Assembly (NCBI GenBank): GCA_963775335.1
Contig: CAVZIJ010000006.1
Location: forward strand, 177,492 to 241,491
Reading direction: 5' to 3'
DNA length: 64,000 nucleotides
Source: CAVQCX01 sp963775335
GTDB taxonomy: Bacteria; Pseudomonadota; Gammaproteobacteria; Chromatiales; Chromatiaceae
The translations under genes and the position numbers were made by a program. This document shows, piece after piece, positions 25,484 to 33,818 of this stretch. The notes below the pieces were generated by a model. The model searched no databases. It was not told the DNA's origin and worked only from the letters and a program-made list of their open reading frames with translations. The stretch's first letter is position 1; the number at the start of each line of letters is the position of its first letter.

Positions 25484-26346
25484 AACGGTATGCCGGCTTC
25501 AAGCTCCTGATCGTGGACGATCACGAGCACAACCTTTTTACCCTGCGCTCGCTGATTCTGCAGCACATGGACGTGGAGATCCTGGAGGCCACGTCGGGCC
25601 GCCAAGCCCTGGAGATCGCAACCCACGTGCCGGGTATCGACCTGATCATCCTGGATGTTCAGATGCCCGAGCTGGACGGCTTTCAGACCGCGACCATGCT
25701 TAAAGTGCGCAAGCGCACCCGCGATATCCCGATCATCTTTCTTACCGCCGCCTACAAGACCGAAGAGTTCCAGCTGAAGGGCTATGAGGTCGGCGCGGCT
25801 GACTATCTCCTCAAGCCGATCGAGGACAACCAGCTGATCAACAAGATCAGCACGTACTTCCGTCTCATCGAGAAAGAGCGCGAGATGAACCGCGTGCTCG
25901 AGCAGACCGTCGCCGAGCGCACCGCGGAGCTGCACCAGGCCAAACAGCATCTGCAGAACATCATCGACCACATGGGAGAGGCCTTGCTGGTGCTGGACAA
26001 GCAGGGGGTGATCCGCTCGGTCAACCCCGCAGCCTGCCGCATGCTCGACTATAGCCCCACGGATCTCGCGGGGATGTCCATCGGCGATGTCTTCGAAGAG
26101 GAAGGCGATGACGAGGCCGGGGCCTTCATGGGTACCTGGCTCGAGGCTCTGGTGCGGGTCGGCGTGCTGAGCCAGATCGAGGCGCGCTTCATCAAGAAGG
26201 ACGGTCGACGCCTACCCATCCTGCTGTCGCGTACGGCAGTGAAGGACGAGCGGGGAGAGATTTCAGACATAATATGTATAGCCAAAGACATGACCGGTTA
26301 TGTCAAGAGCGGGCGGTCGTCTCAGGAGACTGCCGCAGCGGATTGA
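25480..26346 (+). CDS. Response regulator with REC, coiled-coil and PAS domains
   Basis: A 288-residue protein. The receiver has LLIVDDHEHN and phospho-acceptor Asp in LIILDVQMPELDGF (about 59), and the conserved Lys in LLKPIED. A coiled coil (about 120-155, EREMNRVLEQTVAERTAEL) joins it to a PAS domain (about 155-275, MGEALLVLDKQGVIRSVNPA). There is no DNA-binding, GGDEF or kinase output domain. It is translationally coupled to the hybrid kinase, so it is probably the direct partner. Signal transfer to the ArsR-type regulator encoded 31 nt downstream is inference. Confidence 0.9.
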
Positions 26347-26377
26347 CCCCGGGGCTGTGTCGCGATGGAGCCAGCTA

Positions 26378-26722
26378 ATGGTCGAGACGAGCCACGACGA
26401 TTCCGAGATCCCGGGTGAGGACACCGAGCTGACGGCCAACGCCCTGAAGGCGATGGCTCACCCCCTGCGTTGGAAGATCCTCTGTACGCTGGGTGAGCGT
26501 GAGCTCTCCGTGGGTGAGATCGTCGAGCAGACCGGGACCTCCCAGAGCAACATCTCTCAACATCTTGAGCAGCTGCGGAACAAGAACATCGTGCTCTCGC
26601 GCAAGGAGGCCAACCGCATCTACTACCGAATCCGTAATGCGAGGCTGCTGGAGCTGATCGGGATTATGCGCAACGTGCTCTGTCCGGCGAATTTGGACGA
26701 TCGCTTCCCCGGCGGGTCCTGA
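26378..26722 (+). CDS. ArsR-family HTH regulator without metal-site cysteines
   Basis: ATG at 26378 has GGAG nine nt upstream; the product has 114 residues. Winged-helix text is clear: LKAMAHPLRWKILCTL, then ELSVGEIVEQTGTSQSNISQHL (cited in two parts) and the wing SRKEANRIYYRI. The alpha-3 metal motif ELCVCDL of arsenic/cadmium sensors reads ELSVGEI here, so a metal response through that site is unlikely. It sits last in an apparent kinase, REC-PAS, regulator operon. Confidence 0.9.
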   Translation: MVETSHDDSEIPGEDTELTANALKAMAHPLRWKILCTLGERELSVGEIVEQTGTSQSNISQHLEQLRNKNIVLSRKEANRIYYRIRNARLLELIGIMRNVLCPANLDDRFPGGS

Positions 26723-26744
26723 GTGGCCCCGTACGCCATCGATC

Positions 26745-26948
26745 ATGGATGAGTGGCTCGTCGATCTGGAGACCCGGCTGGCCTTCCAGGAGGACGCGAT
26801 CGACGCGCTGAACCGCGCATCGGTGGCCCAGGAGCGGGCCATCGCCGACCTGCGGGCCGAGGTCGCGGAGCTGTCCCGCGCGCTCAGGCAGGTGAGCGGG
26901 CTACCCGTCCCGGGGCCTGGAGAGGAGCCCGCGCCGCCGCACTACTGA
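26745..26948 (+). CDS. slyX: SlyX family protein
   Basis: A 67-residue coiled-coil protein with the family pattern DLETRLAFQEDAIDALN near the start and the conserved C-terminal PPHY. The molecular function of SlyX is not established. It follows the ArsR-type gene by 22 nt, and its last 7 nt overlap the 3' end of the convergent gene at 26942-27616. Confidence 0.93.
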   Translation: MDEWLVDLETRLAFQEDAIDALNRASVAQERAIADLRAEVAELSRALRQVSGLPVPGPGEEPAPPHY

Positions 26949-27616
26949 TGCCGCACCGACTCCGTGCCGCTGCCGCCCGTTCGCGAGTTGGCTGGGGGAC
27001 TTGGCGCGGAGTACTCGAATACCTCCTGACCCTGGGTGTCGACGATCAACGAGAGCCCCTTCCGCGGATAGACCCAGCGTTCGGCGGTTGCGCTGACTCG
27101 CTCGACCTGCGTCGGCGGTCCAAAGCGGGCACGGAGAAAGTCAGCGCCCATCTTCGACCAGCTCGGGATGTAGGTCAGTCCGAGCACCGTGCGACCCGCC
27201 TGGGCCCGCTTGTCCGGGTCGCTCAGGAAAAATTTGTGCCCACCCTCGCGGGTGGGCTCGGAATTGATGGCGCGCTTCTCGAGGGCCACCAGATCCGCTT
27301 CGGGAGCGCCTAGCTTCACGATCAGTTTGCCCTCCAGCGGCCCCAGGCGGATGGTGCCGAAGTAGGCCTCCAGGGATCGCCGGCCTTGGGCGGAAGCGAA
27401 CAGCGCGAGCCCCTCGGGGTCGCCCTCGCGGGCGACGACGGCGGCCAGCGTGTCGTGGCCCAGGTGTATGCCAAGCACCTTCGACGTGCCGTCCGGGAGG
27501 ACCTGTATCTGCCACGGCAGATCCGTGAAGGGCACCTCCTTGGACTTGGGGGTGAGCAGGAACAGGCCCAGCAGCACCAGTGTCCCGAAAACGAGGAAGA
27601 ACAGGATGCGCCGCAT
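26942..27616 (-). CDS. Membrane-anchored hypothetical protein
   Basis: A 224-residue protein. One N-terminal membrane segment (ILFFLVFGTLVLLGLFLL) is followed by a periplasmic part with a beta-rich pattern: VPFTDLPWQIQVLPDGTSKV, a GIHLG-HDTLAAVV block, and WVYPRKGLSLIVDTQGQEV near the end. I do not recognise a named family. The last 20 residues are low-complexity. It is encoded 11 nt after the YcgL-domain gene on the same strand, so the two probably form an operon. Confidence 0.7.
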   Translation of the reverse strand: MRRILFFLVFGTLVLLGLFLLTPKSKEVPFTDLPWQIQVLPDGTSKVLGIHLGHDTLAAVVAREGDPEGLALFASAQGRRSLEAYFGTIRLGPLEGKLIVKLGAPEADLVALEKRAINSEPTREGGHKFFLSDPDKRAQAGRTVLGLTYIPSWSKMGADFLRARFGPPTQVERVSATAERWVYPRKGLSLIVDTQGQEVFEYSAPSPPANSRTGGSGTESVRHQ

Positions 27617-27627
27617 TGGAGAGCGGG

Positions 27628-27894
27628 CTAAGGTGCCTGCCGAGCCGCGTCGGCGGGGGGAAGCTGCAGGTGAAAGCCCTTGTCGCGCAGGTTGCGCATG
27701 ACCTGCAGCGGGTTCTCCCGCGCCAGGCGCTGGCCCGCATGTAGCGCGATCTGCGTGACGAATTGCGGAGCGCCGAAACGGTCGAGAAGCTCGCGGGGCA
27801 CAGGGGCGAAATCGCCCTCGCGGGTGACGTACAGGTACATCTCATCCGTGCGGGGGCTCTTGTAGACCCAGCAGGGCAAGCTCTCTTCACTCAC
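27628..27894 (-). CDS. YcgL domain protein
   Basis: An 88-residue protein matching the YcgL family: CWVYKSPRTDEMYLYV near the N-terminus, the central region VPRELLDRFGAPQFV, and VMRNLRDKGFHLQLPP at the end. These small gammaproteobacterial proteins have no firmly known function. It precedes the membrane-anchored hypothetical gene by 11 nt. Confidence 0.9.
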   Translation of the reverse strand: MSEESLPCWVYKSPRTDEMYLYVTREGDFAPVPRELLDRFGAPQFVTQIALHAGQRLARENPLQVMRNLRDKGFHLQLPPADAARQAP

Positions 27895-27982
27895 AGCGGC
27901 GACTCCGCCGGATATCCGCCCATTCTAACGCCGTGCAGCGAGGCCTGCGGCCCATCGCCACCGCAAAACCAGGCGCCCGACG

Positions 27983-28010
27983 CAAGGAAAGCCGGCCTCC
28001 GAGGGCCGGC
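27983..28010 (-). terminator. Hairpin terminator after the HMA-like gene
   Basis: On the minus strand a 7-bp perfect stem (GCCGGCC and GGCCGGC, plus-strand positions 27991-27997 and 28004-28010) with a 6-nt loop is followed by TTTCCTT. It lies about 30 nt after the stop at 28040, as expected for an intrinsic terminator with a weak T tract. Confidence 0.6.
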
Positions 28011-28039
28011 GAGCGAGGTGCTGGCGGAGTCTCGTCGCG

Positions 28040-28273
28040 TCAGAGTCCGACCAGCTCGGCGTGGACCCCGTTGTCACGCACCCGAGCGAGGATCTCGCTC
28101 GACTGGATGCCGGTGGGATCGTAGTCCACCACCAGAAGGTGCCTGGCGTTCTCGTTCACACAGGCACTCACTACCCCCGGCTGGGCGCCGATCAGCCTCT
28201 CGATCTCCCGGATCCGCTGATCGTCCAGGTTCTCGTCGATGTGTACCACGACGTTGGTTTTCGCGTCGGACAT
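28040..28273 (-). CDS. HMA-fold protein lacking the CxxC metal site
   Basis: ATG at 28273 is preceded by GGGAGAG at good spacing; the product has 77 residues. The pattern VVVHIDENLDDQRIREIERL, then QPGVVSACVNENARHLLVVDYDP (quoted in part) and VRDNGVHAELVGL, matches the beta-alpha-beta-beta-alpha-beta heavy-metal-associated fold. The loop that carries MxCxxC in metallochaperones reads DENLDDQR here, so copper binding there is not expected. It stands alone between a terminator and the glutamate dehydrogenase gene on the same strand. Confidence 0.75.
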   Translation of the reverse strand: MSDAKTNVVVHIDENLDDQRIREIERLIGAQPGVVSACVNENARHLLVVDYDPTGIQSSEILARVRDNGVHAELVGL

Positions 28274-28374
28274 GTTGTTCTCTCCCCTGTATGTTCTGGC
28301 CGGGCTTTCACCCCGGCTTCCATTAAATCCCATAGCCGAGATCCAGGACTTTGCAACCCCGCGGGTGTCGGCTC

Positions 28375-29697
28375 TCAGGGCCAGATACCCCGCTCGAGGG
28401 TGACCCGGGCCAGCCGCTCGATGGCGATCACCAGGGCCGCGGTGCGCAGGTCCCGAGCGCACTCCGGGGCGCCATCGGCGGGCAGGTTCCGCCAGCGCGC
28501 AACGACCTGATCTGTCGCCCGCAGCAGTCGCTCGCGCAGCTTGCCGTGCACCTCCTGCAGGTCCCAGTCCTCGTTCTCGATGTTCTGCACCCACTCGAAA
28601 TAGCTCACAATCACACCCCCGGCGTTAGCGAGCAGATCGGGCAGCACCGGAATGCCCCGGGCGGCGAGGATGTTGTCCGCCGCTGGCGTCACCGGGCGGT
28701 TGGCCCCTTCCACCACGAGCCGGGCCCGGACCTTCCCGGCATTGTCGCCACGGATCTGGTCGCCGAGGGCCGCCGGGATCAGGATGTCGCATTCCAAGGC
28801 CAGCAGGTCCTCGTTGGTGAGCGTGCGGGTGCCGGGCAGCCCCACCACGGTGCCGTGCTCGTTCTTCCAGCCGATCACGGCGGTCACGTCCAGGCTGCCG
28901 TCGAGGACCTGGATGCCGCCCTGGGAATCGCTCACTGCGAGGATGCGCGCTCCGGCCTCGCGAAACAGCTGCGCGGCGACGCTCCCAACCTGCCCGAAGC
29001 CCTGGATCGCCACTCTGGCGCCGTCCAGGCTGGGCAGGTCTGGGAGGCCGACAATCTCCAGGAAGCGTTGCGTGACGTAGAGACAGCCCCGACCCACGGC
29101 CTCCTCGCGGCCGAGCGACCCGCCGAGGTCCAAGGGCTTGCCGGTCACCACCGGCCGGTTGTTGCGACCCGGATGCAGGTTGTCGTAGGTGTCGTAGATC
29201 CAGGCCATGGTTTGCTGGTCGGTGTACACATCGGGGGCGGGAATATCGGTGTGCGGGCCGATGTTGTCCCCGAGGTCGGTGATAAATCGGCGGGTGATGC
29301 GCCGTAGCTCGCCTTCGCTGAGCTGCTTGGGGTCGCAGACCACGCCGCCTTTGGCACCCCCGAACGGCAGCTTGACGAGGGCGCACTTCCAGGTCATCAG
29401 GGCGGCCAGCGCAGCGATCTCGTCCTCGGTAACCGAGGGGTGATAGCGAATGCCGCCTTTGCCCGGGCCCATCACCCGGTTGTGCAGCACCCGGTAGCCG
29501 CTGAAGGTCCGGACCGATCCGTCGTCCATTTCGATCGGAAAATTCACCTTCACGGTGCGCTTGGCTACGCTGAGGTAGTCGATTAGGCCCTGTTTGAGGT
29601 CCGCGATGTGCAGGTGGGCACGGCGGAACTGCTCGCGGCAGATCTCAACGGGCTGCAGGCTCTCGATTCCTCCATCCGAGGACTGGGCGTTGCTCAT
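28375..29697 (-). CDS. Glutamate dehydrogenase (Glu/Leu/Phe/Val family)
   Basis: A 440-residue enzyme. Substrate-domain motifs are KGGIRYHPSV and the catalytic Lys in LPFGGAKGGV (about residue 110), then DIPAPDVYT. The Rossmann domain has IQGFGQVGSVAA. Length and motifs fit hexameric glutamate dehydrogenase, which interconverts glutamate and 2-oxoglutarate. ATG at 29697 (MSNAQSSDGG) is preferred over the frame starting at 29730. Cofactor preference cannot be read reliably. Confidence 0.93.
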   Translation of the reverse strand: MSNAQSSDGGIESLQPVEICREQFRRAHLHIADLKQGLIDYLSVAKRTVKVNFPIEMDDGSVRTFSGYRVLHNRVMGPGKGGIRYHPSVTEDEIAALAALMTWKCALVKLPFGGAKGGVVCDPKQLSEGELRRITRRFITDLGDNIGPHTDIPAPDVYTDQQTMAWIYDTYDNLHPGRNNRPVVTGKPLDLGGSLGREEAVGRGCLYVTQRFLEIVGLPDLPSLDGARVAIQGFGQVGSVAAQLFREAGARILAVSDSQGGIQVLDGSLDVTAVIGWKNEHGTVVGLPGTRTLTNEDLLALECDILIPAALGDQIRGDNAGKVRARLVVEGANRPVTPAADNILAARGIPVLPDLLANAGGVIVSYFEWVQNIENEDWDLQEVHGKLRERLLRATDQVVARWRNLPADGAPECARDLRTAALVIAIERLARVTLERGIWP

Positions 29698-29862
29698 CGC
29701 ACTCTCCGCTGGCTGGTGAGCCGGACCCACGAGCCGAGCAATGCAGATTCGGTGGCTTCGATTATAGGTGAGGGCTTCCGCAGCGCGGGGGCCGTCGTCC
29801 CGGGCCTCGGGCAGGTTGTCGGCGAAGAAACCGGGATAGGCCGCACCGCCCTGGAGCCGCTA

Positions 29863-32394
29863 TCAGTCCAGCGGAAGGGCGGGCACCGGCCGCATCTTCC
29901 AGATCTCCGCGTTGTATTCCTGCATGGTCCGGTCGGTGGAGAAGCGCCCGCTGGAGGCGGTATTGCAGATACTGCTCCGCACCCAGTTCTCGGGGTCCCG
30001 GTAGTACGCCGCAGCGTGGCGCTGGGCCTCCACGTAGCTGCGAAAATCCGCGGCGACCAGCCAGGGGTCCGCGGGGCTGCGGATCGAGGCGATGATCGGG
30101 TCGAACAGTCCCGGCTCGAACTGGTTGAAGTGCCCGATCTCGAGCAGGTGCATGACCCGGCGCAGGTCATCGTCCTGCGCGATGATGGCGTCGGGCCCAT
30201 AGTGCGGACGCAGATCTGCGACTTCAGTCGCCGTGTGGCCGAACAGGAAGAAGTGGTCGTCGCCGACGGCCTCACGGATCTCGATGTTGGCCCCATCCAG
30301 GGTGCCGATGGTCAGTGCACCGTTCATCATGAACTTCATGTTGCCGGTTCCCGAGGCCTCTTTGCCGGCCGTGGAGATCTGCTCGGAAAGATCGGTTCCC
30401 GGGCAGATGATCTCCATGGAGGAAACGCGATAGTTAGGCAGGAAGGCCACCTTGAGCAGGTTGCCGACCGAGCGGTCCGCGTTCACCACCCAGCCTACGT
30501 TGCTGATCAGTTTGATGATCAGCTTCGCCTGAGCATAGCCGGGGGCGGCTTTGCCCCCGATCAGCACGCAGCGGGGCGTCCAGTCTTCGATCTCCCCGCG
30601 CTTGACGCGATCGTAGAGATGGATCACGTGCAGGATGTTGAGCAGCTGGCGCTTGTATTCGTGGATGCGCTTGACCTGGACATCGAACAGAGCGGCCGTA
30701 TCGAAAGTGACACCCGTCTCGCGCTTGACCAGCTCGGCCAGGCGCTGCTTGTTGTTCTGCTTGACCCGGTGCCAGCGCTCGCGAAAGCCCGCGTCGTCCA
30801 TCAGCGGATGGAGATGCTCCAGCTGCTGCAGATCGGCGATCCAGCCGTCGCCGATGACGTCGCTGATCAGGCCACGCAGATCGGAGTTGCAGCCGGCCAG
30901 CCAGCGGCGCTGGGTGACGCCGTTGGTCTTGTTGTTGAACTTCTCCGGCCAAAGCTCGTAGAAGTCGCGGAACAGACCCTCCTTGAGCAGATTGGAGTGC
31001 AGCTCGGCCACTCCGTTGACCGAGAAGCTGCCCACGATCGCCAGATAGGCCATGCGGACCATGCGCTCGGGCCCTTCTTCGATGATCGACATGCGCCGTT
31101 GGCGATCGAGGTCGCCGGGCCAGCGGTTGGCGACTTCTCGCAGGAACTGGGCGTTGATCTCGTAGATGATCTCCAGCGGGCGCGGCAGCAGCAGCTGGAA
31201 CATCCGTACGGGCCAACGCTCCAGCGCCTCGGGCAGCAGGGTGTGATTGGTGTACGCCATGGTGCGGCTGGTGATCCGCCAGGCCTGATCCCAGCCGAGC
31301 CCTTCGTTGTCCACCAGCAGCCGCATAAGCTCGGCTACGGCGATCGTCGGATGGGTGTCGTTGAGCTGGAAGCAGTTTCGCTCGGCGAAGTCATCGAAGC
31401 CTTTTTCCCCCACGCGAAGCCACTCGCGCATGACGTCCTGGAGGCTCGCCGAGGCAAGAAAATACTGCTGGCGCAGGCGCAGCTCCTTGCCGTTCTCGCT
31501 CGCGTCATTGGGGTAGAGCACCATGGTGATGTGCTCGGCCTGGTTCTTGGCGGCCACCGATTCCGTGTAGCTGCCGGCGTTGAAGTCGTCTAGGTTGAAT
31601 TCGTCGGTGGCCGCCGCCTTCCACAGCCGCAGCGTGTTGACCGTGCCGTTGCGGTAGCCGGGTATGGGGATGTCATAGGGCACCGCCAGCACGTCCTGGG
31701 TCTCCGTCCAGCGCACCTTGCGCTGGCCGCCGTTGTCGATGTAGTGCTCCGTGTGGCCCCCGAAGCGCACGCGCTGGGCGTACTCGGGTCGCTCAAGCTC
31801 CCAAGGGTTGCCGTCGCGTAGCCAGTGATCGGGCTCTTCGACCTGGCGGCCACTTTGTATCTGCTGGCGGAACATGCCGTACTCGTAGCGCAGCCCGTAA
31901 CCCTTCACGGGCAGCTGCAGGGTGGCGCAGCTGTCGAGGAAGCAGGCCGCAAGCCGCCCCAGTCCGCCGTTGCCCAGCCCCGCGTCCGGTTCCTCCGCGG
32001 CTAGCTCCTCCAGGTGAAGTCCCAGGTCGTAGAGGGTGCGGTTGATCTCGTCGGGGATCCCGAGGTTCAGCACGGCGTTGCAGAGCGTGCGGCCCATCAG
32101 GTATTCCATCGAGAGGTAATAGGTGCGCTTGCACCGCGCCTCGTCGTAGGCATAGCGCGTGTGCTTCAAGCGCTCCATGAGGCGCGAGCGGATCGTCAGC
32201 GCCAGGGCCTTATAATGGTAGTGCGGGGAGTTGCAGTATCGGTCCCGCCCCAGCGAGTGGTTGAAATAGTGCAGGAAGTCCTCGGCCAGACCGTGACTGT
32301 CCAGCCCCAACGCGGGCAGGTCCGTGAGCTTCGGGTTGGGGTGAAGCCGGTCGCACTGCTTGGAAAATGGCGCGTAAGAGGACGGGTGGTGCAT
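29863..32394 (-). CDS. glgP: Glycogen/starch/alpha-glucan phosphorylase
   Basis: ATG at 32394 (MHHPSSYAPFSKQ) gives 843 residues, in the usual range. Diagnostic motifs: YLSMEYLMGRTL near residue 95, DAGLGNGGLGRLAACFLDS, and the pyridoxal phosphate site EASGTGNMKFMMNGALT (about residue 685, Lys present). It releases glucose 1-phosphate from storage glucans. No other glycogen gene is adjacent. The gene shares its direction with the upstream-encoded thioredoxin-like gene. Confidence 0.97.
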   Translation of the reverse strand: MHHPSSYAPFSKQCDRLHPNPKLTDLPALGLDSHGLAEDFLHYFNHSLGRDRYCNSPHYHYKALALTIRSRLMERLKHTRYAYDEARCKRTYYLSMEYLMGRTLCNAVLNLGIPDEINRTLYDLGLHLEELAAEEPDAGLGNGGLGRLAACFLDSCATLQLPVKGYGLRYEYGMFRQQIQSGRQVEEPDHWLRDGNPWELERPEYAQRVRFGGHTEHYIDNGGQRKVRWTETQDVLAVPYDIPIPGYRNGTVNTLRLWKAAATDEFNLDDFNAGSYTESVAAKNQAEHITMVLYPNDASENGKELRLRQQYFLASASLQDVMREWLRVGEKGFDDFAERNCFQLNDTHPTIAVAELMRLLVDNEGLGWDQAWRITSRTMAYTNHTLLPEALERWPVRMFQLLLPRPLEIIYEINAQFLREVANRWPGDLDRQRRMSIIEEGPERMVRMAYLAIVGSFSVNGVAELHSNLLKEGLFRDFYELWPEKFNNKTNGVTQRRWLAGCNSDLRGLISDVIGDGWIADLQQLEHLHPLMDDAGFRERWHRVKQNNKQRLAELVKRETGVTFDTAALFDVQVKRIHEYKRQLLNILHVIHLYDRVKRGEIEDWTPRCVLIGGKAAPGYAQAKLIIKLISNVGWVVNADRSVGNLLKVAFLPNYRVSSMEIICPGTDLSEQISTAGKEASGTGNMKFMMNGALTIGTLDGANIEIREAVGDDHFFLFGHTATEVADLRPHYGPDAIIAQDDDLRRVMHLLEIGHFNQFEPGLFDPIIASIRSPADPWLVAADFRSYVEAQRHAAAYYRDPENWVRSSICNTASSGRFSTDRTMQEYNAEIWKMRPVPALPLD

Positions 32395-32546
32395 AGGTGC
32401 GGTCTCGAGGGCTGGGGTGCGCGTGTGATTATGCAAGGTGTAGGCCGGCTACCGCTAGGGTCGCGGGTCGCTCCCTCGCAGAGCTTGCGCCGTGCTCCGT
32501 TCGAGCGGGGCCGCACCAGATGGGGGCGCGGGCCCAATGCGGAGCC

Positions 32547-32837
32547 TCATTCGGTCTCGTCGAACAGCAGGTGGTATGGCCGGGCCAGTGCCGCCTCCAG
32601 CTCGGTGAGTGCAAAACGGCTGCTCTTTCTTACCCACCCGCGTCCGCTGAAGGACCCTAGCACGGTCGGGACCGTGAATACCTGGTGGCGGGCGGCCACC
32701 CCCGGCCAGGTCGCACAATCCAGGCTGAGCCCCCGCATGCGAGGGAATCGGCAGGCGATTAGAGCGGCCACCCGGGGGCGCAGCGCCGCGCAGACCGCGC
32801 AGTCCGGCCCGGTCAAAGACACGAGCAAGGCGGGCAA
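32547..32837 (-). CDS. Small thioredoxin-like protein
   Basis: A 96-residue protein with a thioredoxin-type fold. The redox pair is CAVC (residues about 13-16) after the strand MPALLVSLTGPD, and the cis-Pro is in FTVPTVLG. It resembles the short thioredoxin family proteins without extra domains. It is encoded upstream of glgP on the same strand and runs divergently from the MOSC gene. Confidence 0.8.
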   Translation of the reverse strand: MPALLVSLTGPDCAVCAALRPRVAALIACRFPRMRGLSLDCATWPGVAARHQVFTVPTVLGSFSGRGWVRKSSRFALTELEAALARPYHLLFDETE

Positions 32838-32979
32838 CGTCTCGATGGCCTGATCGAGGGACCCGGTGTCTTCGACGGGAGGGCGTCCTGGTGCCGGACG
32901 GGCATGGCGACCATCTTATCGCCTATCCCTGTGCCAGATTCACCGGCGAGATCTGTTCGTGCGCCGACAGGCTCCTAGG

Positions 32980-33789
32980 ATGATGGGTAAGCTGACCTTG
33001 GCCTCCCTGCACGTCTACCCCGTCAAGTCCCTGCGGGGCCTGGACGTCGCCCTTTGGCCGGTTGGGGCGCGGGGACTGCGCTTGGACCGTCACTGGATGC
33101 TGGTCGATGCGGCGGGGGTGTTCCTCTCCCAGCGTCGGCTCCCGCGCATGGCATTGATCGGGACCCGGCTGGACGGCGAAAGGCTTCGGCTTGCAGCACC
33201 GGGTATGCCAAACCTCGATGTGTCGCCCGAGGACGACGCTGGCCCGACGCTCGAGGTCAGCGTCTGGCGTGACCGTTGTAGGGCGCGGGACGCGGGCGAG
33301 CCGGCAGCCGCCTGGCTGAGTCGCTTTCTCGGCGAGGACTGCCGTCTGGTCTACCTGCCCGAGGCGGAGCGCCGGACGGTGGATCCCGCCTACGGCCTCC
33401 CCGGAGACCTGGTCGGCCTCGCCGACGGATTCCCCTTCCTGGTGATCTCGCAGGCCTCTCTGGACGATCTCAACGCTCGCCTGGAGGCGCCGCTGCCGAT
33501 GCGACGCTTCCGCCCGAACCTGGTCATCGGTGGCACCGAGCCCTATGTGGAGGACTGTTGGCGGCGCATCCGCGTGGGCGCCCTGGTGCTGCGTCTGGTC
33601 AAGCCTTGCTCGCGCTGCGCGATCACGACCCTGGACCCGGAAACGGCGCGCCAGGGCGCGGAGCCTCTGCGGACCCTGGCGACGTACCGCCAGCGCGGCG
33701 GCCAGGTGTTCTTCGGGCAGAACGCGATCCACGAAGGTACGGGCGGGCTGGCCGTGGGTGATCCGGTCGAGGTGCTCGAGCACGATTGA
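32980..33789 (+). CDS. MOSC domain protein with N-terminal beta-barrel
   Basis: From ATG at 32980 or 32983 (about 269 residues). The N-terminal MOSC_N domain starts LASLHVYPVKSLRGL. The MOSC domain contains FRPNLVIGG and the conserved Cys in LVKPCSRCAITT (about residues 208-217), and ends with FFGQNAIH. Members carry sulfur or bind molybdenum cofactor, for example YcbX-type N-hydroxylated base reductases, which may also have a ferredoxin domain; none is present here. The frame is open to 32866, but that part lacks similarity. Confidence 0.88.
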   Translation: MMGKLTLASLHVYPVKSLRGLDVALWPVGARGLRLDRHWMLVDAAGVFLSQRRLPRMALIGTRLDGERLRLAAPGMPNLDVSPEDDAGPTLEVSVWRDRCRARDAGEPAAAWLSRFLGEDCRLVYLPEAERRTVDPAYGLPGDLVGLADGFPFLVISQASLDDLNARLEAPLPMRRFRPNLVIGGTEPYVEDCWRRIRVGALVLRLVKPCSRCAITTLDPETARQGAEPLRTLATYRQRGGQVFFGQNAIHEGTGGLAVGDPVEVLEHD

Positions 33790-33818
33790 GGACCCCAGGG
33801 CGGGTGCGGCCCGGCGGC

